Below are positions 17,661-25,062 of a stretch of DNA of 64,000 nt, piece by piece. The translations under genes were made by a program, and so were the position numbers. Source of the stretch: Streptomyces sp. NBC_01216 (GTDB taxonomy: Bacteria > Actinomycetota > Actinomycetes > Streptomycetales > Streptomycetaceae); the NCBI RefSeq assembly GCF_035994945.1, contig NZ_CP108677.1:6634001-6698000 (forward strand). The letters run 5' to 3'. The number at the start of each line of letters is the position of its first letter. The stretch's first letter is position 1. The notes below the pieces were generated by a model. It did not search any database, was not told the origin of the DNA, and was given only the letters and a program-made list of their open reading frames with translations.

Positions 17661-17976
17661 GAAGCGGGAGGTCTCACCCAAGGCTGACAGAGAGGGGCCT
17701 GACCGAGGACTTGGGAGATCCGATGTCCTGCCGCGCGGTGCGCGGCCACGTGACAACCAGCCGGTGAAGTGGCCATACCGTCCCAGGCCGTCTGCGGGCG
17801 CGGCTAGCACTCCCCGCCGTCCCACCGCTGAACAGCGCAAATACCGAAGTACGGCTGGAGTACTAGGGCCAGAGGTGTGACTTGGGCAGTGGCCGAAGGC
17901 GGCCGTGCAGCGGCGGACCGTACCGGGCATGGGTGGGTCTATGCTGTATTGATCGGACCATTGGAGGAACAGCGTT
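17661..17976 (+). other. Promoter region of the GntR regulator
   Basis: About 315 bases between the IS3 element and the regulator. No gene is recognised. The 3' part holds an FCD-type operator candidate (17950-17960), and GGAGG (17963-17967) lies before the GTG start. Confidence 0.5.
17945..17960. promoter_or_regulatory. Putative GntR/FCD operator
   Basis: TGATCGGACCA at 17950-17960 reads TGGTCCGATCA on the other strand, one base off a perfect TGGTC-N-GACCA palindrome and close to the FadR-subfamily consensus TNGTNNNACNA. It overlaps the ribosome-binding region of the regulator gene, which suggests autoregulation. The preceding TGTATT is shared with the fucose-operon promoter (8181-8186). 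Confidence 0.45.
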
Positions 17977-18672
17977 GTGCCAGTCACCGACGAGGCGATC
18001 GAGAAGATCAAGTCAATGATCGTCAGTGGTGAACTTCGCCCTGGCTCGCGCCTACCGAAGGAGGCCGACCTTGCCGAGCGGCTCGGTCTCTCCCGCAGCT
18101 CGCTGCGGGAGGCGGTGAAGGCCCTCTCGCTCATCCGGGTCCTCGATGTGCGCCAGGGTGACGGCACGTACGTGACAAGCCTGGAGCCCCATCTCCTGCT
18201 TGATGCGCTCGGCTTCATCGTCGACTTCCATCAGGACGACACGGTCCTGGAGTTCCTGGAGGTCCGCCGCATCCTGGAGCCCGCCGCCGCCGCGATGGCT
18301 GCCAGGATGATGTCCGACGACGACGTCGCCGCCCTGGGGGAGCTGCTGGGCAGCCTGGGTGACGACGCCTCCCTCGAGGAACTGATCGACAACGACCTCG
18401 CGTTCCATCGCGCGATCGCGGCCGGCTCGGGCAACACCGTGCTCTGCTCGTTGGCCGACGGCCTGTCCGGCCCGACCGCTCGGGCCCGGATATGGCGTGG
18501 ACTCACGGAGAAGGACGCAGTCGCCCGGACCCGTCAGCAGCACCGCGCCATCTTCGACGCCATCGCCAACCGGCGGCCCGACCTCGCCCACGCCTGGGCC
18601 ACCATTCACGTGGCCGGCGTCGAGCAGTGGCTGCGAGACACACTCGGTGCAGTCGGCTCCGCGCTCGGCTGA
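17977..18672 (+). CDS. GntR-family regulator, FadR/FCD subfamily
   Basis: A 231-residue regulator. The N-terminal winged helix-turn-helix is 'GSRLPKEADLAERLGLSRSS' followed by 'LREAVKALSLIRVL'. From about residue 90 comes the all-helical FCD effector domain with its metal/acid-binding residues ('NDLAFHRAIAAGSGN', 'QQHRAIFDAI'). FCD regulators commonly respond to sugar acids, so fuconate or lactate is a plausible ligand. It is the nearest regulator to the fucose operon and probably was its direct neighbour before the IS3 insertion. The GTG start is supported by GGAGG ten bases upstream. Confidence 0.9.
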   Translation: MPVTDEAIEKIKSMIVSGELRPGSRLPKEADLAERLGLSRSSLREAVKALSLIRVLDVRQGDGTYVTSLEPHLLLDALGFIVDFHQDDTVLEFLEVRRILEPAAAAMAARMMSDDDVAALGELLGSLGDDASLEELIDNDLAFHRAIAAGSGNTVLCSLADGLSGPTARARIWRGLTEKDAVARTRQQHRAIFDAIANRRPDLAHAWATIHVAGVEQWLRDTLGAVGSALG

Positions 18673-18840
18673 CGCCACCGGGAACCCGACGCCGACCGGC
18701 CGCCCCGTTCCCAGGGAGAGCCAGTCCGACTGAGCTTGAGTGCGTTGTGGCAAACCGGATCGTGTTCGAGCGGCAGCAGGCGACTGTCTGGACTGAGGTT
18801 CGGGTGCGGCCGCGGGCATGAGAGAACGGGCCCCTTGGTA
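18673..18840 (+). other. Gap after GntR gene
   Basis: No gene is seen. An imperfect hairpin (CCTTGGT near 18833 with ACCAAGG near 18868) marks the beginning of the IS5-type remnant that follows. Confidence 0.4.
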
Positions 18841-19290
18841 GTGACGCGGTTACGACACCAGCACGACCAAGGAAGCCCGTTGCCTGATCAGTCGAGCAGC
18901 ACCACTGTGGCTGCGTCCACCGCGATCACCCCTGGGTGTGACTGCCACGTGCACCGGTTCGGTTCGATCGCTCCAGGGCTGCGGGCAGGCTGCTATCCGA
19001 GTGATATGACGGATGCGGAGTGGGCCGAGGTCCGCTCGGCGATGCCGGTGCCGGATTGGCTCCTCAAGCGGGGCGGGCGTCCGGAGTCGTACTGCCCCGC
19101 GAGATGCTCGACGCTGTGCGTTACCGGGTCGACAACGGTGTGAAGTGGACGGCTCTGCCGGTCGACTTCCCGTACTGGCGGGCGGTCTACGACTTCTTCC
19201 GCCGCTGGCGGGCCTGCGACTACGTGCGTGAACTGCACGAACGCCTGCGCCGCACGGCGAGGGAACGCTCAGGCCGCAGAAGAAGGGTCC
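18840..19290 (+). pseudogene. IS5-family transposase remnant, frameshifted and truncated
   Basis: The plus strand encodes 'YPSDMTDAEWAEVRSAMPVP' and 'DWLLKRGGRPESY', the N-terminal DUF4096-type domain of IS5-like transposases. After a frameshift near 19097 the frame continues 'REMLDAVRYRVDNGVKW', 'LPVDFPYWRAVYDFFRRW' and 'ELHERLRRTARER'. Similarity stops near 19285, before any DDE residues, so about two-thirds of the protein is missing. The element is dead. Confidence 0.75.
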
Positions 19291-19446
19291 GGTGCGGTTC
19301 AGCTTCACCGGGGGCGTGCCGTAGTCCTTTCCCGCCTTGCGGAGGGAGGCCGCGCTGACGACGGTCCCGGGGGAGGCGGCCAGCAATTCGTGAAAGAGGA
19401 TGTCGGCCTCGGTGAGGAACCCTGACGGGGAGAATTCCAGGCGCAA
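19290..19446 (-). pseudogene. Unidentified coding fragment cut by the IS5 remnant
   Basis: On the minus strand a frame reads 'MRLEFSPSGFLTEADILFHE', then 'LLAASPGTVVSAASLRKAGK' and 'DYGTPPVKLNRTGPFF', before meeting the IS5 remnant. It looks like protein, with regular amphipathic composition, but I do not recognise the family. It may be the truncated start of a gene interrupted by the IS5-type insertion. Confidence 0.3.
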
Positions 19447-19599
19447 CCGTCACACGCACAGTCACCACTCCGACGGACTGCAATTTCCTGACGTTCCTCC
19501 GCGGATTCGCGGCCTGAACGAACTCGAACCAGCATCGCCCGCCACCCGTGCTGGTTGGGTGCTGACTTCACCGCCCTCGCACTCTTGATTCCGCAGGTC

Positions 19600-19713
19600 C
19601 TAGCCTCGATCGAATGAGTCGTCGTACCACTCGATGGTGGTGCCGATGAGACGGGCGGCCACGATCCGCGTGAGGGAACCGGGTGGCATCGGGGAGGTTG
19701 TTGCGGCGGCCAT
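19600..19713 (-). pseudogene. MHS-type MFS transporter N-terminal stub
   Basis: A 37-residue frame on the minus strand ends with 'LTRIVAARLIGTTIEWYDDS' and then a stop. 'R.V.AR.IGTTIEWYD' is the hallmark start of metabolite:H+ symporters of the MHS branch of the major facilitator superfamily. The transmembrane part is missing. It may be what is left of a transporter belonging to the nearby sugar or lactate genes. Confidence 0.55.
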
Positions 19714-20126
19714 GTGCACCACTTCCAGGCAGGTACGGGGACGATTCGATGTCGCCACACCGTAGGAAGTGGCTGGTCAGGGGTGCATGTGGTGGGGCAC
19801 CATGGTTCGTGAGGGTCAAGTGCGCTCAGCCGCCATGAGAGTCGCTCAGTCGCTCGTGGTCTCCGACCGGTCACGGCGAGCCGCGGGGGTCGGCCACGGG
19901 CGGGTGAACCGTCCCGGTTTCGAGTCCGGGTGGGCGGTGTCCGTGTCGGTGCCGCCGCTCGAACGGCAGGGGTCCGGGAACGGCCGATGATTCCGGGCCC
20001 CTGCCCGCTCGCGGGCCACACCCCGCCGGACGGGCCCGCGCTCCGGGGCCGTGGCTCGGAGCGCGGGGGTGTCGGCGACCCTCGGGTGAGGAGCGGTGCA
20101 CCGGGACGCGAGGGTTCAGCGAAAGG
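19714..20126 (+). other. Intergenic region without a recognisable gene
   Basis: About 410 bases between the transporter stub and the end of the chitinase gene. Translations on both strands are low-complexity Arg/Pro/Gly-rich products of high-GC DNA. I see nothing I can support as a gene. Confidence 0.5.
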
Positions 20127-21851
20127 TCAACGCCCCTGGAGGGACCTGACGTTGTCGCCGAAGGTCCAGCCCTTCGAGCCGTCCCAGTTGATCGACCAGG
20201 TCATGAGCCCCTTCAGCGCACCGCTGAAGGCGTTCCACGACTGGCCGACCAGGCTCGGCGTCATGTAGCCACCGCCCGCGCCCGTCTGGGCCGGCAGGCC
20301 GGGTACCTGCTTGTCGTAGGGGACCTTGATGGTGGTGCCCTGGATGGTGAGGCCGTTGTTCAGGCAGGTGGTCTGCGCGGTGAAGCCCTGCACGGTGCCG
20401 GCCTGGTAGGAGTCGCCGGAGCAGCCGTACATGCTGCCGTTGTAGTACTGCATGTTCAGCCACCACAGTCGGCCGTTGTCGACGTACTTCTTGATGATCG
20501 GCAGGTAGGAGCCCCAGATTGACCCGTAGGTGACGCTTCCGCCGGTGACGTAGGCGGTCTCGGGGGCCATGGTCAGTCCGAAGCCCGCGGGCATCTGGGC
20601 CAGCACGCCGTCGATGATGCGGATGAGGTTGGACTGCGAGGCGGACAGCGTGTCGATGTTGCCGCTTCCGGAGAGGCCGGTCTCGATGTCGATGTCGATC
20701 CCGTCGAAGTTGTACCTCTTGAGGATCGGGACGACGGTCGCCACGAAGCGGTCGGCGACGGCACTGGAGCTCAGGTCGATGCCTGCGGCGGCGCCGCCGA
20801 TCGACATCAGGATGGTCGCCCCGGCCGCCTTGGCCTGGCACATCTCGGCGGGGGTGGAGACCTTGACGTTGGCGTCCATGCCGTCCTGCCACAGGACGGT
20901 GCCGTCCGAAAGGATCACCGGGAAGGCGGCGTTGATGACGTTGTAGCCGTGCGCGGCGATCCGGCTGTCCGTGATGGGGACCCAGCCCATGCCCGGGTGG
21001 ACACCGTTCGCGGCGCCGTCCCAGTTCTCCCAGTAGCCCTGCAGGACCTTGCCGGACGGCTTGGACTTCGTGGGGCAGGTGTCGCCCGGCGGCGGGGTCG
21101 TCGGCGGCGGGCTGGTGGGGGGCTGGGTGGTAGGTGGTGCGGTGGTCGGCGGCGAAGTGGTGGGGGGCCCGGTGGTCGGCGGCGGGGTCGTCGTGGGCGG
21201 TGTGGTGGTCGGTGGTGCGGTGGTCGGGGTGGGGTCGCCGCCGGGGCCGGTGAGCTCCACCTCGTCCGCGTGGTACGCGGGCTGCCCGTACCAGCCGTGC
21301 AGGTAGACCGTCACCTGGGTGGTGTTCGCCCCCGTGGCGAAGTCGACGCTGAGCCGGCCGTACGAGGCGTTGTCCGGCGTCCAGGTGGACGTGGCGCCGG
21401 TGAGGCCGGTGCCGGTGGCACCCAGGTAGGCGTAGCTGCCCTGGACGTAGGCGCTCAGCGTGTACGAGGAGTTGGGGCGGACACTGACGGTCTGGGTGCA
21501 CCGCGCGTTGTCCATGCCGGTCGGCACGGCCTTGAGCGCGGAGGCGCCGGAGTGGACCGGGCTGACGACGGTCGATCCGGAGCCGCCGGAGCAGCTCCAG
21601 CCGGAAAGTCCGTTCTCGAAACCGGAGTTGACCACCAGGTTGGTGGTGGCGGCCCCTGCCGTGGGGGTGCCCACCACGGCGACGCCGGCCCCGATGACGG
21701 CGGCGGCGCTGATTCCCGCGAGGGAGCGCGTCAGGACGGTCGACCCGCGCCGGGCGCGACCGGTCCGGTCGTCCACGCGGCGGGCGGGGTCGGGGGGACA
21801 GGGGCGGGAACCGCCCGGCGGGCGTGGAGTGCGCGGCCTCCGACGGAACAT
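20127..21851 (-). CDS. Secreted GH18 chitinase with carbohydrate-binding module
   Basis: A 574-residue exported enzyme. A long Arg/Pro-rich n-region precedes a hydrophobic signal ending 'TPTAGAA' (about residue 68). Residues 70-205 form a beta-sandwich CBM ('TNLVVNSGFENGLSGWSC'). A Thr/Pro linker (about 208-262) follows. The GH18 catalytic barrel (about 270-574) carries the catalytic motif 'FDGIDIDIETG' (DxxDxDxE, with the acid Glu intact), 'ILMSIGGAAAG' and the terminal 'GLMTWSINWDG'. It would cleave chitin outside the cell. GGAAAGGGAG lies just before the ATG. A chitinase-type box is about 130 bp upstream. Confidence 0.95.
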   Translation of the reverse strand: MFRRRPRTPRPPGGSRPCPPDPARRVDDRTGRARRGSTVLTRSLAGISAAAVIGAGVAVVGTPTAGAATTNLVVNSGFENGLSGWSCSGGSGSTVVSPVHSGASALKAVPTGMDNARCTQTVSVRPNSSYTLSAYVQGSYAYLGATGTGLTGATSTWTPDNASYGRLSVDFATGANTTQVTVYLHGWYGQPAYHADEVELTGPGGDPTPTTAPPTTTPPTTTPPPTTGPPTTSPPTTAPPTTQPPTSPPPTTPPPGDTCPTKSKPSGKVLQGYWENWDGAANGVHPGMGWVPITDSRIAAHGYNVINAAFPVILSDGTVLWQDGMDANVKVSTPAEMCQAKAAGATILMSIGGAAAGIDLSSSAVADRFVATVVPILKRYNFDGIDIDIETGLSGSGNIDTLSASQSNLIRIIDGVLAQMPAGFGLTMAPETAYVTGGSVTYGSIWGSYLPIIKKYVDNGRLWWLNMQYYNGSMYGCSGDSYQAGTVQGFTAQTTCLNNGLTIQGTTIKVPYDKQVPGLPAQTGAGGGYMTPSLVGQSWNAFSGALKGLMTWSINWDGSKGWTFGDNVRSLQGR

Positions 21852-21981
21852 GTGGTGCTCCCTTTCCGCCGAGTGTCATGGGCATGACTGACTCATGAGG
21901 GCGCGACGCCCGGCTCTGGGTGAGGTGGGGACATGGGGAGTGTCGGACCGGATCGTAGGAGGGGCGACTCGGCGCGTCAAT

Positions 21982-21993
21982 AGGTCTGGACCA
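21982..21993. promoter_or_regulatory. Chitinase promoter box (DasR-type site)
   Basis: On the minus strand this reads TGGTCCAGACCT, identical to the 12-bp repeat known from Streptomyces chitinase promoters and very close to the DasR responsive element (ACTGGTCTAGACCA). It lies about 130 bp upstream of the chitinase start. Only one copy is present here. Regulation by DasR and GlcNAc-derived signals is inferred. Confidence 0.7.
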
Positions 21994-22033
21994 ATAGCGA
22001 GGTGTGTGGCCTGGTTCCCGACGACCCGGTGGC

Positions 22034-22384
22034 GTGGAACTGCAGCACGCGCTCAAGGAGCTGCCCGACGAGGTCCGGGACCCGCCGTATGTCGTTCCGA
22101 CGTACGGCGTCCCGTTCACCGTGGTCCCCGGGTTCTTCACCGGCTGGGTCAGTCGGTTCACAGGCGACGCGACCGACATGTTCCCCTCGCCGCACGCTGA
22201 GCGCGGTGGCGGACATGATCACCGCGTCCCGGAGCGGCCCGCCGACGACCGGGACGCCCTGGTGGAAGCCTCGTCCGATGCCCTGGGCTCGGCGGTGACC
22301 GTGGAGGACGGCGCGCGGGTCTGGGAGACCCTCACCGGTCTGCTCGACCTGGAGACCGAGAGCTTCTCCATGCACATGCGGTGA
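22034..22384 (+). CDS. Hypothetical protein
   Basis: A frame of about 116 residues (GTG at 22034; an earlier in-frame start at 22004 is possible) with strong G/C at third codon positions, suggesting real coding. It contains 'ELPDEVRDPPYVVPTYGVPF' and ends 'TGLLDLETESFSMHMR'. I do not recognise a family, signal peptide or membrane segment. No clear Shine-Dalgarno sequence is visible. It lies between the chitinase promoter and the dehydrogenase, and its middle is compositionally odd, so it may be a remnant. Confidence 0.4.
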   Translation: MELQHALKELPDEVRDPPYVVPTYGVPFTVVPGFFTGWVSRFTGDATDMFPSPHAERGGGHDHRVPERPADDRDALVEASSDALGSAVTVEDGARVWETLTGLLDLETESFSMHMR

Positions 22385-22418
22385 CGGCGTACGCGATCGC
22401 GCCCGTCTCGCGCCGTCC

Positions 22419-22474
22419 ACCGTCCGGACCCCGGCGGGGGACCGTCCGGACCCCGGCGGGGGACCGTCCGGCCC
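22419..22474 (+). repeat. 22-bp tandem repeat, about 2.5 copies
   Basis: Two exact 22-bp units (22419-22440 and 22441-22462) are followed by the first half of a third (22463-22474). Each begins ACCGTCCGGACCCC or a variant. The third copy creates GGGACCGTCCGGCCC (22460-22474), which resembles DevR/OsdR boxes. The array lies 76-131 bp upstream of the alcohol dehydrogenase start. Confidence 0.85.
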
Positions 22475-22549
22475 ATGCGCTCTGCCTCGCACGAGGTCAG
22501 GCTGAGGGTGTCCGGCAGTCCACGCGACGGGACCGGGAAGGGTGACGTG

Positions 22550-23626
22550 ATGAAGGCACTCGTCTTCCACGGCCCGGGACAGACCTCCTGGGAGGATGTT
22601 CCGGACCCGAGCATCAAGGATGCCGCCGACGCCGTCGTGCGCGTCGATGCGGTCACCATCTGCGGCACCGATCTGCACATCGTCCGAGGAGACGTGCCCG
22701 AGGTGACCGCGGGGCGGGTGCTGGGCCACGAGGCGGTCGGCACCGTGGTCGAGACGGGAAGCGGCGTCCGCGGCGTCCGGCCCGGTGACCGGGTGCTGAT
22801 CTCCTGCATATCCTCCTGCGGACGCTGCCGCTACTGCCGTGAGGGCCACTACGGACAGTGCCGCGGAGGCGGCGGCTGGGTCCTCGGGCACACCATCGAC
22901 GGGACCCAGGCCGAGTACGTCCGGGTGCCCTTCGCGGACCTCTCCGTGTACCCGCTGCCCCAGTCCGTCGACAGCCACGACGCCCTGCTGCTCGCCGACA
23001 TCTTCCCCACCGCCTACGAGGTGGGTGTGCTGAACGGCGGGGTCCGGCCGGGCGACACGGTCGTGGTGGTCGGCGCCGGACCCATCGGCCTCGCCGCCGT
23101 CACGACCGCGCGGCTCTACAGCCCCGGCCGCATCATCGCCGTGGACCTGGTCGACTCCCGGCTCGCGGCGGCCCGAACCCTCGGCGCGGACGCGACGGCG
23201 AAGGCGGACGAGGAACCCGAACGGCTCGTCGAGGACCTGACGGAAGGACTCGGCGCCGACGTCGTGATGGAGGCCGTCGGCGTCCCGGAGGCATTCGAGA
23301 CCTGCACGCGGATGGTCCGCCCCGGCGGGCACGTCGCCAACATCGGAGTGCACGGCAAACCGGCCACGCTCCACCTCGAAGACCTGTGGATCAAGGACGT
23401 CACCCTCACCACCGGGCTCGTCGACACCTACTCGACCCCGATGCTCCTGAAGATGACGGCCGCCGGACGCCTCCCGTCCGCCGCGCTGATCACCCACCGC
23501 TTCGAGCTGGGGCAGATGGAGCAGGCGTACGACGTCTTCTCCCGAGCCGCGGAGACCGGGGCCCTCAAGGTGGCGCTGGGCGGCCCCCGGCACGACGAGA
23601 TGACCATGTCGACCTCAGGGAAGTGA
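22550..23626 (+). CDS. Zinc-dependent alcohol dehydrogenase (MDR family)
   Basis: A 358-residue medium-chain dehydrogenase. Catalytic zinc ligands are in 'TICGTDLHIVRGD' and 'LGHEAVGTV'. The structural zinc lobe is complete: 'CISSCGRCRYCREGHYGQC' supplies four cysteines. The Rossmann motif is 'VVVGAGPIGLAAV'. ADHs of this type occur in the hypoxia/dormancy regulons of actinobacteria. It starts with ATG after AAGGG and overlaps the next gene (GTGA), so it is co-transcribed with the HTH-PNPOx gene. Confidence 0.92.
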   Translation: MKALVFHGPGQTSWEDVPDPSIKDAADAVVRVDAVTICGTDLHIVRGDVPEVTAGRVLGHEAVGTVVETGSGVRGVRPGDRVLISCISSCGRCRYCREGHYGQCRGGGGWVLGHTIDGTQAEYVRVPFADLSVYPLPQSVDSHDALLLADIFPTAYEVGVLNGGVRPGDTVVVVGAGPIGLAAVTTARLYSPGRIIAVDLVDSRLAAARTLGADATAKADEEPERLVEDLTEGLGADVVMEAVGVPEAFETCTRMVRPGGHVANIGVHGKPATLHLEDLWIKDVTLTTGLVDTYSTPMLLKMTAAGRLPSAALITHRFELGQMEQAYDVFSRAAETGALKVALGGPRHDEMTMSTSGK

Positions 23627-24309
23627 GCACCGTGCCCGGCACCACACCCCGGCCCATCGGCACCCACGACAGCGGACGTACGGACCTGGGCCGACGGATC
23701 GCGACCCGGCGGGAGGAGCTCGGTCTCTCCCGCGAGGAACTGGGGAGCCGCTCCGGCGTGGCCGCCTCGTACATCGCGTACCTGGAGGAACAGGCCGCCT
23801 CGCCGGCCGCCGGCTCGCTCCTGCGCGTGGCCCACGCCCTCGGGACCACCGTCGCCGACCTGAGCGGCGCGACGACCGAGCGACCGCCCGGCCGCGGGAC
23901 GGCGGGGCGGGAGACGGGGCTCGTCGAGCTCGGCGAGGCGGAGTGCAGACGCCTGCTGTCCACGCACGGCATCGGCCGCGTCGCGCTCCTCACCCCCGAG
24001 GGCCCCGCCATCCTTCCGGTCAACTACGTCGTGGCCGGGGCCGACGTCGCCTTCCGGACCGAGGAGGGATCACCGCTCGCCCGCGCCGCCGGCACCGAGG
24101 TGGCCTTCGAGGTCGACCGCATCGACGACGCGATGAGCCAGGGCTGGAGCGTCCTGGTCGTGGGCGAGGCCGCCGGCGTCACCGACGGAGAGAGGCTCCG
24201 CGGTCTGGACGCCCTGGCCCCCTCCCCGCCCTGGGCGGGTGGCCACCGTACGCACTGGATGACGGTCACCTCCGTCCGGATCACCGGTCGCCGGGTGGTG
24301 CGGGGGTGA
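23623..24309 (+). CDS. HTH-domain/PNPOx-like flavin-binding fusion protein
   Basis: A 228-residue two-domain protein. Residues about 20-75 form an XRE-type helix-turn-helix ('LGRRIATRREELGLSREELG' and 'SGVAASYIAYLEEQ'). From about 95 on is a pyridoxamine-5'-phosphate-oxidase-like split barrel ('LSTHGIGRVALLTPEGPAIL', 'PVNYVV', 'AFEVDRIDDAMSQGWSVLV') with the flavin/F420-type fold. This pairing suggests a transcription factor that senses a flavin, F420 or redox state, but no ligand can be read from sequence. It overlaps the dehydrogenase stop by GTGA. A GTG at 23632 is an alternative start. Confidence 0.85.
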   Translation: MSTVPGTTPRPIGTHDSGRTDLGRRIATRREELGLSREELGSRSGVAASYIAYLEEQAASPAAGSLLRVAHALGTTVADLSGATTERPPGRGTAGRETGLVELGEAECRRLLSTHGIGRVALLTPEGPAILPVNYVVAGADVAFRTEEGSPLARAAGTEVAFEVDRIDDAMSQGWSVLVVGEAAGVTDGERLRGLDALAPSPPWAGGHRTHWMTVTSVRITGRRVVRG

Positions 24310-24431
24310 CGGTCCCGACCGGACGGCGAAGGGCGCGCCCGGGTCCGCCCCGCGGGAGCGTCCTGCCGTGAGGGCGCGGGACCGGCCGCTTCCCGTGGGG
24401 CGTCCGGCCGGGGCGGACATCCGGCAACCGC

Positions 24432-24480
24432 ATACCCCCCGGGGTAAGATGGTCAGTGGATGACATACCCCCAGGGGTAA
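24432..24480. promoter_or_regulatory. Two CsoR/CstR-type operator palindromes
   Basis: ATACCCCCCGGGGTAA (24432-24447) and ATACCCCCAGGGGTAA (24465-24480) are near-identical copies of the TACCCC-N(1-2)-GGGGTA palindrome recognised by actinobacterial CsoR-family (DUF156) repressors. They are offset by 33 bp, about three helical turns. TAAGAT at 24444-24449 could be a -10 box between them. The first downstream gene is a rhodanese, which fits a persulfide-sensing CstR-like member better than a copper sensor. Confidence 0.65.
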
Positions 24481-24584
24481 TGTGTGGGCCTCGTGGAACT
24501 TCCTCCCGTGCGCCGCCGCACCATCCTTGCCCGTCCCCCGAGCACCCGTGCGCCGAACACGGGCCGAACCGGAAGGCCAGAAGC

Positions 24585-24956
24585 ATGATGTTCCCGTTCC
24601 GACGGAACGCCACCCCCCGCCTGGGCGTCGAAGAGGCCCGGCGCCTTACCGGCGGTGACGGGTCCGGCAGCGTCCTGCTGGACGTGCGCGAGACCTCCGA
24701 ATGGAAGGCCGGTCACGCCCCGGGGGCCGTGCACGCCCCGCTGTCGGACCTCGCCGCCGGACTTCCGCTGCCCCAGGCGGCGAGGGACCGGAAGCTGATC
24801 GTGATCTGCCGCAGTGGAAACCGCTCGCGGCAGGCGGCCGGACTCCTGGTCGAGCGAGGCGTCGACGCCGTCGACGTCAGGGGTGGGATGCACGCGTGGG
24901 CGGGCGCCGGCTACCCGGTCGTCGACGAGCGAGGGAGGAACGGCTCGATCGCGTGA
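24585..24956 (+). CDS. Rhodanese-like sulfurtransferase
   Basis: A single rhodanese domain, 123 residues. The active-site loop 'ICRSGNRSRQAAG' contains the catalytic cysteine (CRSGNRS) that carries persulfide sulfur. 'LLDVRETSEWKAGHAPGAVH' is the CH2A-type motif. No signal peptide is present, so it acts in the cytoplasm. Tandem ATG codons (24585, 24588) follow GGAAGG. The two CsoR/CstR-type boxes upstream suggest induction by reactive sulfur species or copper. No CsoR-family gene is present in this window. Confidence 0.9.
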   Translation: MMFPFRRNATPRLGVEEARRLTGGDGSGSVLLDVRETSEWKAGHAPGAVHAPLSDLAAGLPLPQAARDRKLIVICRSGNRSRQAAGLLVERGVDAVDVRGGMHAWAGAGYPVVDERGRNGSIA

Positions 24957-25062
24957 CCTCGCGCGGTCCAGGCTCCCGTCGCCGGCCTCCGGGCGCCGCC
25001 TCCTGACGACGACACGCCTGATGCGAGAGGCTGTGCCCCGGACGCGCGAAGGAGAGTACGCG

